A stretch of DNA of 64,000 nt from Lingula anatina (lineage: Eukaryota > Brachiopoda > Lingulata > Lingulida > Lingulidae), in the NCBI RefSeq assembly GCF_001039355.2, contig NW_019774391.1:294217-358216 (forward strand), read 5' to 3'. The notes beneath the pieces were generated by a model. That model ran no database searches. It saw only the letters and a list, made by a program, of their open reading frames with translations, and was not told the origin of the DNA. The position numbers and the translations under genes are program-made. Positions 48,301-60,843 of this stretch are shown piece by piece; within the stretch, counting starts at the first letter, position 1; each line of letters opens with the position of its first letter.

Positions 48301-51300
48301 GATAATTTTGATATGATTATTTAGTTATTTATGAAATGAATTAATAAAATAAATAGCTATCTGATGTTACTAGGTGAAAAATGTCAAAGATGAAAAGTTA
48401 ATTATTGCATCAAACCTTTTGAAAACAAAAAAAAAGTAAAATAAAATCAGCAACCAAAATTATTGAAATTGAAAAAAGTGAAGTCAACATCTGTTAAGGG
48501 CAAACCAGGATGTGTGATATTTTCACTGCTGGTAGTGCACAACAAAAGATTTCATCGTGAAATGAAAAAATAATTTTCCTAAATAAGAGGGTAAATTGAA
48601 TTTTTTTCAGTCTATGTAAAGTTATAACCATGCTGGTTATACAAAAACGGATCATCTTTTACAGGATGTGTCCTTCATTGATTAACTGTGTTCTGTTCGC
48701 TTTTGCGGTAAAAACGTCATACTGTGACAAGCAGTCCTTTCAACTGAGTCCACATAGTTTATCCCTGGCCAGTATATTTAGTTCCTAGTTAGTTAGCTGT
48801 TAAATTATTCTGAAGATAATTATTAACCTGAGATAAGGTGTCCATTGATCTAGTTGTTTACGTCAGTACATTGTGACACCAAGTCCCCTTTATCTGAGAA
48901 CTGTTTCCAGGAACTGGGGAACATTGTCACTTTGGCAACTGAAATTTCAATAAAGTTGTCCCTACACAAAATAAATAAATAAATAAATAAATAAAATTAA
49001 ACATTCACTAGCCAGTCACTTGAACAAGGTGAAAGCAAGATGTATTCCTAGATGACATTACTGTTGAACTCATAAATCACTGACCTTTACTAAGTCAATT
49101 GTTGTGGTTTCCCCATATTTAAATCTTATGTCACAATTCAGTGCTGGGGAATGTGTGTTGCCACTGTTGTACTAGATTGCTTTCACAGATAAAGTAATGG
49201 GCTCCCTAGGGGCCAACGTTAAAATGCTTTTGTTTTTCCCTTTTTTAACCCTGGCTGCTTTGCTAACCTTTTGTTTTTTGTTAAAGTACTCTGACTTGGC
49301 CTAGTTTTACAACAGGTGAAGGTCTGCCTCTGTTTATTTATTTTTTCAAGCATTTTGCATTTTGGACTGATTGTGACTGTTATGAGATAATGGGGTTTTG
49401 GCTGGTTAGGTAATGGGGAACATTGCCATATTTCAATATTGACCTTGCTAAAACAGCTGTGATATAATCAGTTTAGTTTAACACAACAACAACAACAAAT
49501 AACACTTCTGTCACTTGCTGTCTCAAAAAGGTGGTAAATGTCATATTTTATACGACATGAAAAAGATGTTTGCTGATAGCATTTTTGATAAGCACACGTC
49601 TTCACTTAAGCACCCACTCCAGTAGTACAGAAGAGTGATGGGTATAAACTTTAAAAAAGCATATGTGACCTGAACTTGTTGAAGAGCTTGTAAATATTTG
49701 AACATAAATGGCAAGCTGTGTTTGATTTTTTGTTCAGTTTCAATTTTTTCAATTTCATTTTTTTCCCAGTGATTTAGTCTGTAGCATTAAGCGTACAAAA
49801 TTATATAACTTTAGAACATTCATCCCATATGTATGAAAAGGTTCATTACAACTTTGAGTTCTTGATTTAAGAATTACAACTCCTTATATTTTTGTAGATG
49901 AGCTTTGAAAAATTTTTGTACATGCGCTTTGAAAAAAACATCAGTCATAGAGTTTTTTGTAAAAATTGTCACATAAACAGTTCTTTTCTTTTAATATAGT
50001 GTAAGAGATAAAGACAGAAAGACAAGTGCTGTATGTGCTTTTCTTAGTCCACAAACTTCATTCTTTATGGTCACAACAATTCTAGAAATTCCAGGGAAAA
50101 AATATCAAAATATCAATCTCTCCCTTTCTTTCTTACTTTTTTGTATTCACGAGTCCCACTATTCAGCCTCAGTGTCAAGGTATGGGGGGGGGGGAGGGGG
50201 GGGGCAAGTTTGAGTTTTAAGATTTTGAAATTCCATGTAAAAAATCGGAATTCATCTTTTTCTTTTTCTTCCTCAGGGACATGCACATCATAGAACTCCA
50301 TTCTTCAGCCCCAGTGGCCAGGGAGGGTGCAAGTGTCACCATCAACATAGTGACGGAGAAGGAGCGCAGCATCAGTAGGGATCTCCTTCTGATTCTGAAA
50401 GCTCATCAGGACATCAGCTGGCATATCAAGACCAAGAACCTCGTTGGGCGTCTAGAAATTGTGGTAAGGTCTTAGTTAGTGATCATTGCCTCTGCCATGG
50501 AGGTTATGTGTTTGCCTTTGTTGGTTTATCATTTTACTGCATGACTCAAAAAGTTAAAGAGTGATATTAATGATGCATGTTGGCCATGGTTGCTGAAACA
50601 CTGTAGGTTGAATGTGCAAAGTTATCTAGACCTTTTTTTTTCTTTTTTTTTCTTGGGTAGATAGAAACTGTCAAACCTTTTCATTTTACGTTCATTGCAT
50701 ATTACACCCTATCCAGGCACCCTAATGTAAAACGTCCATATGTGTTCATTCAGGCAAACCGCAGCATCAGCAGAAATGGAGTAAAAATGCACACCACCAT
50801 CCAGTATGACGAATTAAATCGTAGTCGAGAGGAGCTGATCAGCTGGTCAGAGAGGCAGTATGGGCCGATCGTCTCGTACACTGAGGTGCAGATCGCCAAC
50901 AGAATGAACTTACTGGTCAAAGATGTTCAGATTCTGAGTAAGTTGATCAATTGTTCTCTTCCAGAAATACAACTGAGATAATTGATTTCACTAAATATAC
51001 TTGAGTTTCTCTCAGAGGAATAGTGATGCTTTTAATATTTTGAATCAGTATATAGGTTTACTTTTCTCTTTGTGCTCTTTATTGTCTGAAGTTCTCTCTC
51101 CCAGTAATCACAGAATCTTAAGTGGACAGTGATATTTATTCTGAAAATTTGAAAGTGCCTAGTAAAGAGATTGGCCATTATCAAAGCATTGATGAGTATA
51201 TCTTGAGATATGAGATATATGTCTTTATAAATGAAATTGCCTTTTCAACTCTTTCCAGACACCACCCCAACCACTCCAACTACTTCAACCACCACCACCT

Positions 51301-53141
51301 CCAGCACCACTACCTCGAGGTCCCGAATGGCTACCTCATCTCGTTCCAGAAGTCGCGGACCCACGGGACATGGACTTAAATCCCCTTTTATCAACAGAGA
51401 TTTGACGAAAACGGCTCTCCAGCATGCATTGAAAGTAGCGTGCAATGAGCAGGATCTCGAGGCCACGTTAGACAAGCTGGTTCTGCAGGTATTTAATTTT
51501 GGAATGATATAGAGGATGATTTGTTATAAATGGAACTTGTATCATGAGGGTACGTAAATGTGAGCACCAGTTACTAGTACTGCTATACTTTTGTTCGCTA
51601 TGTGTGGTTATATCAAAAATGAACAGGATTGCGTAGAATTTTTTGAATGAAAATGTATTGATACAAGAGTTAACTATGTTTTAGAAATATTTCTTGATGC
51701 TGTACTTTTTAGATCATAAGGGGATTATTTGTTATTCAATTTGGCCCGGTTTCACAAAAAAAAAAAAAAAAAAAAAATAGAATAAAAAAAAAAATCTAAG
51801 TCGATTCCCGGCTTAGTTGAGTAGGATTTCTATGAGGGTGCTGTAACAAGTTACTGGGGCCTGAGGTCATAGAAATAAATATGATAATATCATTTCAGCC
51901 CTGTGGGGTGAGGGCCGAGCAGCTGTCCCTGGTGGATGACAAATGTCGTCCGGAAGAAAATGCCACACATTTCATTTTTAAGACGGGTTACCATCAGTGT
52001 CGGACGGTGCTGAAGAGGAACAAAGACACAGGCTTGAGGAGCTATGTCAACTCAGTAAGTATGCAGTCAAGTTAATCCTGGGGACAGTAATTGACATAGC
52101 TGGGTTGGACTTGAACAGTCTTCTTGTAGAGTTTTTGTGATAGAGATCAGAATTTGGTTTGTATTTTTTGACTTTGCATAGCTGTTAGTTTGGATGGTAT
52201 ATTGAATTATCAGTTTTTTCAGCAAGAATAACACTTTTAATTTTCAAGAACATGGATTGAGATCATGTGAGATCAAAAGTACCAAAGGTCATTTAAGTTA
52301 GCTATCTTTTCTCCAAGAGTCAGCTTAAATTTCATTTGATTTTTGCAGGTTATAATACATAGGCGCCAAAGGGATGATGAAATAATAAATTGGCGCAATG
52401 GTAGACAGGTGCCAGATGATCACAATGAAGGCTCTGGTTTTTCGTCTCTGGATGGTACATATTACAGTGATGATGAAGACTTGACTATATATGACCTTGT
52501 CATACATAAAGAATTTAGATGTATGCCTAGGTATTTTGTGGACAAAAATACGGTGAGAAACATTTTGTTGACATTGCAAAGGAACATTCTAAAAAATACA
52601 CAAAGTACAAGGATACATCACATTTACCTATAAACAAATGAACAGGAAAGAAATACAACATTTAACTAAAGAAATACAACATACAACTAAATATATAACT
52701 TAATAATAAAGACTTATGTGTGCCAAGAGTTCATTTAGGAAAATTATCAAAACTAATTCCTTCATCTATTGATATATAAGAGAAGATTCTGAAATGGTAT
52801 CTCAGCTATTGGCATGATCTGTAGCCTGAGTTGAGCGGTGTTTTTTCATTGCAGTCCACCAATGTGATCCGAGGGGACAGTTTGCCTGAGCTGGGCTTCA
52901 AGCTGTCCTTCTACAAGGATGACCAGTTCATCCAGCCAGAGGTCTCTTCACCGCTGCAGGTTGAACAGGGGGGCACCATCTTTGTTGGAGTGGATGTAAT
53001 TGGAGGTATGTGTATGGGGAGATGGTTTATGGCCATAATCCAGGAAAAACTTTGTCTGAATATGTGTAAATTGTGTATGCACTGGGATTTGATAATTGCA
53101 GTAATTTTGCGAACTCATCAACCACTGAAAGCATTGTTATG

Positions 53142-53172
<31 letters not shown>

Positions 53173-54794
53173 TAAGTGTGCTCCTTGTTCTTTTCAGAGC
53201 TGTGTACAAAACGGAGATTAAAACCTAAAATTCAAACGTATATGTAAAAGTTAAAATGTAAATAATTTCACTTGTGCTGTCACCTCTCTGTTTTTATTTG
53301 GCATCCTGTCAAATATGGAAGCAGCCATTTCATACTGAAGACAAGCATAATATGAAATAGTTTTCCATTTATACAACACATTCATGAGCTTCAAGAGCCA
53401 TTTATGTTAAGTTTCAAGTTCCTTTTTCTCTGTTTTTCAGACGCCATTATCCAGCCCATGCTGCTGGGCTGCTGGCTCTCGGACACCGCTTACGGAGAGC
53501 GTGACAAGGTAATGCTATTTGACAGGGGCTGCAAGATGGATGATACCTTAAAATGGCTGACCAAAGGGACTGGGAAGAACATTCTGGAGTCTCTCTGGAT
53601 CAGACAGCAAAGGTTCAGCTTTGAGTTTGCACGGCTGTCGCGGAAAAATATAGCTTTCTTGAACTGCGAGGTGGACACATGTAGTCGAGACGGGAGGAGT
53701 AACAGGAATCCGCCAGTGAGGAAGGTAAAAAGTAACACACTTTTATTACCTGATAACTATTCAGTGAGAAAAGATGTCAGACATGTACTGAACATTTTAG
53801 TGATTTGCTTTTCATGTATGAACCAAGTGCTTGATAAGATGGTTTATCGTCGTGGTATCATTTCAGTGTATGCCCCCTGGTAAGATGTGTCTGACGTCAC
53901 GTATGACTGTAGGGGAGGGGCAGGAACCGGCCTTCCAGGCCCCCTCTGAGTACAGCAAAGTGGTGTATGCAGGGCCGATAGTACAAATAGAGAGGGTCAG
54001 GAGTAGCACAACTGTCATCCCCACTAAGCCAAGAATACCAAGTAAGTGGAAGTTCTTATGTAGTTTTGAACCTTGTAACAAGGTAATGTGGGGTAAAAGT
54101 TTGAAAATTTGCTCAACTTTTAGTGTCTATACTTAATCCACACACACTTCAATACTTAATCCGCACGCATGCATGCACGCATGCACACACGCACGCACAC
54201 ACACACACACACACTTTTTCGCGAAAGCAGTGATCCATATAACAAGCAAATTTTCGGAAAAAGGGCTACAACAGTAGACTACATTACAGCCACCATATAC
54301 ATGTAGCTGACTTCAAGACTGTGGGTGTGAACTTTATAATAGAATTGAATCTTTCCTTTAAGTGCTGCATCCATTTCACCACTCCTTACTCTTCTCATTC
54401 TGACTTAGAATTTAGCCAATAATTTAGCTAGCTAATGCCCAGTGTATTTTCTGTTCCAGGTCTCCCAATCCCTAGTGACGGGCCAGCCACCCGTTTACAC
54501 ACAGACAGCTCCAAGGGCAAGCAGCAGCCTACTCATATAGTGTATGGCCTGGAGTCAGGGACAGTGGTGGGCATAGCATTTGCAGCATTTGTCATTGGTG
54601 TCTTACTGACGGGAGCACTGTGGTACATACACACACATACTGGTGAGTCAGGGAAGCTTTGGTATAGTGGGGCATTCTAGGACAGTTTTTACCGAAGAGT
54701 TTTTTCCATTTGATGATTGCCAATGGGAGCATTTGTCAGACATGCATATGCCAAAGCATGCATGCATGCACGCACGCACACACACATACATGCA

Positions 54795-54839
<45 letters not shown>

Positions 54840-56814
54840 GCAACCAATATAGATGGACAATATTGCTTCAATTTTTATGTACAGACACATCTNGTACTGT
54901 GACAAGCAGTCCTTTCAACTGAGTCCACATAGTTTATCCCTGGCCAGTATATTTAGTTCCTAGTTAGTTAGCTGTTAAATTATTCTGAAGATAATTATTA
55001 ACCTGAGATAAGGTGTCCATTGATCTAGTTGTTTACGTCAGTACATTGTGACACCAAGTCCCCTTTATCTGAGAACTGTTTCCAGGAACTGGGGAACATT
55101 GTCACTTTGGCAACTGAAATTTCAATAAAGTTGTCCCTACACAAAATAAATAAATAAATAAATAAAATTAAACATTCACTAGCCAGTCACTTAAACAAGG
55201 TGAAAGCAAGATGTATTCCTAGATGACATTACTGTTGAACTCATAAAACACTGACCTTTACTAAGTCAATTGTTGTGGTTTCCCCATATTTAAATCTTAT
55301 GTCACAATTCAGTGCTGGGGAATGTGTGTTGCCACTGTTGTACTAGATTGCTTTCACAGATAAAGTAATGGGCTCCCTAGGGGCCAACGTTAAAATGCTT
55401 TTGTTTTTCCCTTTTTTAACCCTGGCTGCTTTGCTAACCTTTTGTTTTTTGTTAAAGTACTCTGACTTGGCCTAGTTTTACAACAGGTGAAGGTCTGCCT
55501 CTGTTTATTTATTTTTTCAAGCATTTTGCATTTTGGACTGATTGTGACTGTTATGAGATAACAGGGTTTTGGCTGGTTAGGTAATGGGGAACATCGCCAT
55601 ATTTCAATATTGACCTTGCTAAGACAGCTGTGATATAATCAGTTTAGTTTAACACAACAACAACAACAAATAACACTTCTGTCACTTGCTGTCTTAAAGA
55701 GGTGGTAAATATCATATTTTATACGACATGAAAAAAATGTTTGCTGATAGCATTTTTGATAAGCACCCGTCTTTACTTATAGTGCAACATTTATTTAAAG
55801 CACCCACTGCCCTTTCGGTAGTACAGAAGAGTGATGGGAAAATTTTTTTTTTAAAAAGTATATGTGACCTGAACTTGTTGAAGAGCTTGTAAATATTTGA
55901 ATATAATCAGCAAACTGTGTTTGATTTTTTGTCCAGTTTCAATTTTTTCCCAGTGATTTAGTCTGTAGCATTAAGCGTACAAAATTATATAACTTTAGAA
56001 CATTCATCCCATATGTATGAAAAGGTTCATTACAACTTTGAGTTCTTGATTTAAGAATTACAACTCCTTATATTTTTGCAGATGAGCTTTGAAAAATTTT
56101 TGTACATGTGCTTTGAAAAAAACATTTTCAACAGTCATAGAGTTTTTTTGTAAAAATTGTCACATAACAGTTCTTTTCTTTTAATATAGTGTAAGTGATA
56201 AAGACAGAAAGATAAGTGATGGATGTGCTTCTCTTAGTCCACAAACTTCATTCTTTATGGTCACAACAATTCTAGAAATTCCAGGGAAAAAATATCAAAA
56301 TATCAATCTCTCCCTTTCTTTCTTACTTTTTTGTATTCACGAGTCCCACTATTCAGTCTCTATATGAAGGCATGTGGGGGGGGGGGGGGGGGGGGGCAAG
56401 TTTGAGTTTCAACATTTTGAAATTCCATGTAAAAAATCGGAATTCATCTTTTTCTTTTTCTTCCACAGGGATATTCACATCATAGAACTCCATTCTTCAG
56501 CCCCAGTGGCCAGGGAGGGTGCAAGTGTCACCATCAACATAGTGACGGAGAAGGAGCGCAGCATCAGTAGGGATCTCCTTCTGATTCTGAAAGCTCATCA
56601 GGACATCAGCTGGCATATCAAGACCAAGAACCTCGTTGGGCGTCTAGAAATAGTGGTAAGGTCTTAGCTAGTGGTAAGGTCTTAGCTAGTTTGCTTTTGT
56701 TGGTTTGTCATTTTACTGCCACAAAAAATCATAAATATCACTCTTTAACTTTAACACTAAATGGTTGCTGAAGCACTGTGGGTTGAATGTGCAAATTTAT
56801 CTAGACCTGTTTTT

Positions 56815-56849
<35 letters not shown>

Positions 56850-59170
56850 GGTGTGGGTGTGTGTGTGTGTGTGTAGAAACTGTCCAACTTTTTCATTTTA
56901 TATTCATTGCATATTACACCCTATCCAGGCACCCTGATGTAAAATGTTCATATGTGTTCATTCAGGCAAACCGCAGCATCAGCAGAAATGGAGTAAAAAT
57001 GCACACCACCATCCAGTATGACGAATTAAATCGTAGTCGAGAGGAGCTGATCAGCTGGTCAGAGAGGCAGTATGGGCCGATCGTCTCGTACACTGAGGTG
57101 CAGATCGCCAACAGAATGAACTTACTGGTCAAAGATGTTCAGATTCTGAGTAAGTTGATCAATTGTTCTCTTCCAGAAATACAACTGAGATAATTGATTT
57201 CACTAAATATACTTGAGTTTTCTCTCAGAGGAATAGTGATGCTTTTAATATTTTGAATTGGTATATAGGTTTACTTTTCTCTTTGTGCTCTTTATTGTTT
57301 GAAGTTCACTCTCCCAGTAATCACAGAATCTTTAAGTGTACAAGTGATATTTATTCTGAAAATTTGAAAGTGCCTAGTAAAGAGATTGGCCATTATCAAA
57401 GCATTGATGAGTATATCTTGAGATATGAGATATATGTCTTTGTAAATGAAATTGCCTTTTCAACTCTTTCCAGACACCACCCCAACCACTCCAACTACTT
57501 CAACCACCACCACCTCCAGCACCACTACCTCGAGGTCCCGAATGGCTACCTCATCTCGTTCCAGAAGTCGCGGACCCACGGGACATGGACTTAAATCCCC
57601 TTTTATCAACAGAGATTTGACGAAAACGGCTCTCCAGCATGCATTGAAAATAGCGTGCAATGAGCAGGATCTCGAGGCCACGTTAGACAAGCTGGTTCTG
57701 CAGGTATTTAATTTTGGAATGATGTAGAGGATGATTTGTTATAAATGGAACTTGTTTTATGAGGGTACGTAAATGTGAGCACCAGTTACTAGTACTGCTA
57801 TACTTTTGTTCGCTATGTGTGGTTATATCAAAAATGAACAGGATTGTGTAGAATTTTTTGAATGACTATGGTAACCAAGTTACTGGGGCCTGAGGTCATA
57901 GAAATAAATATGATAATATTATTTCAGCCCTGTGGGGTGAGGGCCGAGCAGCTGTCCCTGGTGGATGACAAATGTCGTCCAGAAGAAAATGCCACACATT
58001 TTATTTTTAAGACGGGTTACCATCAGTGTCGGACGGTGCTGAAGAGGAACAAAGACACTGGCTTGAGGAGTTATGTCAACTCAGTAAGTATGCAGTCAAG
58101 TTTATCCTGGGGACAGTAATTGACATAGCTGGGTTGGACTTGAACAGTCTTCTTGTAGAGTTTTTGTGATAGAGATCAGAATTTGGTTTGTATTTTTTGA
58201 CTTTGCATAGCTGTTAGTTTGGATGGTATATTGAATTATCAGTTTTTTCAGCAAGAATAACACTTATAATTTTCAAGAACATGGATTGAGATCATGTGAG
58301 ATCAAAAGTACCAAAGGTCATTTAAGTTAGCTATCCTTTCTCCAAGAGTCAGCTTAAATTTCATTTGATTTTTGCAGGTTATAATACATAGGCGCCAAAG
58401 GGACGATGAAATAATAAATTGGCGCAATGGTAGACAGGTGCCAGATGACCATAATGAAGGCTCTGGTTTTTCGTCTCTGGATGGTACATATTACAGTGAT
58501 GATGAAGACTTGACTATATATGACCTTGTCATACACAAAGAATTTAGATGTATGCCTAGGTATTTTGTGGACAAAAATACGGTGAGAAACATTTTGTTGA
58601 CATTGCAAAGGAACATTCTAAAAAATACACAAAGTACAAGGATACATCACATTTACCTATAAACAAATGAACAGGAAAGAAATACAACATTTAACTAAAG
58701 AAATACAACATACAACTAAATATATAACTTAATAATAAAGACTTATGTGTGCCATGAGTTCATTTAGGCAAATTATCAAAACTAATTCCTTCATCTATTG
58801 ATATATAAAAGAAGATTCTGAAATGGTATCTCAGCTATTGGCATGATCTGTAGCCTGAGTTGAGCGGTGTTTTTTCATTGCAGTCCACCAATGTGATCCG
58901 AGGGGACAGTTTGCCTGAGCTGGGCTTCAAGCTGTCCTTCTACAAGGATGACCAGTTCATCCAGCCAGAGGTCTCTTCACCGCTGCAGGTCGAACAGGGG
59001 GGCACCATCTTTGTTGGAGTGGATGTTATTGGAGGTATGTGTATGGGGAGATGGTTTATGGTCATAATCCAGGAAAAACTTTGCCTGAATATGTGTAAAT
59101 TGTGTATGCACTGGGATTTGATAATTGCAGTAATTTTGCAAACTCATCAACCACTGAAAGCATTGTTATG

Positions 59171-59201
<31 letters not shown>

Positions 59202-60798
59202 TAAGTGTGCTCCTTGTTCTTTTCAGAGCTGTGTACAAAACGGAGATTAAAACCTAAAATTCAAACGTATACGTAAAAGTTAAAATGTAAATAATTTCAC
59301 TTGTGCTGTCACCTCTCTGTTTTTATTTGGCTACCTGTCAAATATGGAAGCAGCCATTTCATACTGAAGACAAGCATAATATGAAATAGTTTTCCATTTA
59401 CACAACACATTCATGAGCTTCAAGAGCCATTTATGTTAAGTTTCAAGTTCCTTTTTCTCTGTTTTTCAGACGCCATTATCCAGCCCATGCTGCTGGGCTG
59501 CTGGCTCTCGGACTCCGCTTACGGAGAGCGTGACAAGGTAATGCTATTTGACAGGGGCTGCAAGATGGATGATACCTTAAAATGGCTGACCAAGGGGACT
59601 GGGAAGAACATTCTGGAGTCTCTCTGGATCAGACAGCAAAGGTTCAGCTTTGAGTTTGCACGCCTGTCGCGGAAAAATATAGCTTTCTTGAACTGCGAGG
59701 TGGACACATGTAGTCGAGATGGGAGGAGTAACAGGAATCCGCCAGTGAGGAAGGTAAAAAGTAACACACTTTTATTACCTGATAACTATTCAGCGAGGAA
59801 AGATGTCAGACATGTACTGAACATTTTAGTGATTTGCTTTTTCATGTATGAAGCAAGTGCTTGATAAGATGGTTGATTATCATGGTATCATTTCAGTGTA
59901 TGCCCCCTGGTAAGATGTGTCTGACGTCACGTATGACTGTAGGGGAGGGGCAGGAACCAGCCTTCCAGGCCCCCTCTGAGTACAGCAAAGTGGTGTATGC
60001 AGGGCCGATAGTACAAATAGAGAGGGTCAGGAGTAGCACAACTGTCATATCCACTAAGCCAAGAATACCAAGTAAGTGGAAGTTCTTATGTAGTTTTGAA
60101 CCTTGTAACAAGGTAATGTGGAGTGAAAGTTTAAATATTTGCTCAACTTTTAGTGTCAATACTTAATCCACACACACTTCAATATTTAATCCACGCATGC
60201 ACTCACTCTCTCACTCTCTCACTCTCTCACTCTCTCTCTCTCCCAAAAGCAGCGATCCATATAACCAGCAAATTTTTGGAAAAAGGGCTACAACAGTAGA
60301 CTACATTACAGCCACCATATACATGTAGCTGACTTCAAGACTGTGGGTGTGAACTTTATAATAGAATTGAACCTTTCCTTTAAGTGCTGCATCCATTTCA
60401 CCACTCCTTACTATTCCCATTCTGACTTAGAATTTAGCTAATAATTTAGCTAGCTGAGGACCTGTGTATTTTCTGTTCCAGGTCTCCCAATCCCTAGTGA
60501 CGGGCCAGCCACCCGTTTACACACGGACAGCTCCAAGGGCAAGCAGCAGCCTACTCATATAGTGTATGGCCTGGAGTCGGGGACAGTGGTGGGCATTGCA
60601 TTTGCAGCATTTGTCATTGGTGTCTTACTGACGGGAGCACTGTGGTACATACACACACATACTGGTGAGTCAGGGAAGCTTTGGTATAATGGGGTATTCT
60701 AGGACAGTTTTTTCTATTTGATGATCGCCAATGGGAGAATTTGTTAGACATGCATATGCCAAAGCATTGATGCATGCACGCACGCATGCACACACACA

Positions 60799-60843
<45 letters not shown>

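Larger units (their letters stand above)
48720..54892 (+). repeat. TGFBR3: Tandem duplicate copy 1 of TGFBR3 middle-to-transmembrane exons
   Basis: Carries exons 50277-50463, 50754-50937, 51259-51488, 51899-52054, 52349-52552, 52855-53005, 53441-53724, 53867-54041 and 54460-54642. All splice sites and frames are intact, with the same lengths and phases as in copy 2. Only four residues differ from copy 2 across about 585 codons (Met/Ile, Val/Ile, Thr/Ser, Pro/Ser), while introns differ by substitutions, microsatellite length and one insertion near 51650-51845. It lacks a terminal exon and ends at the N at 54893. Confidence 0.95.
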
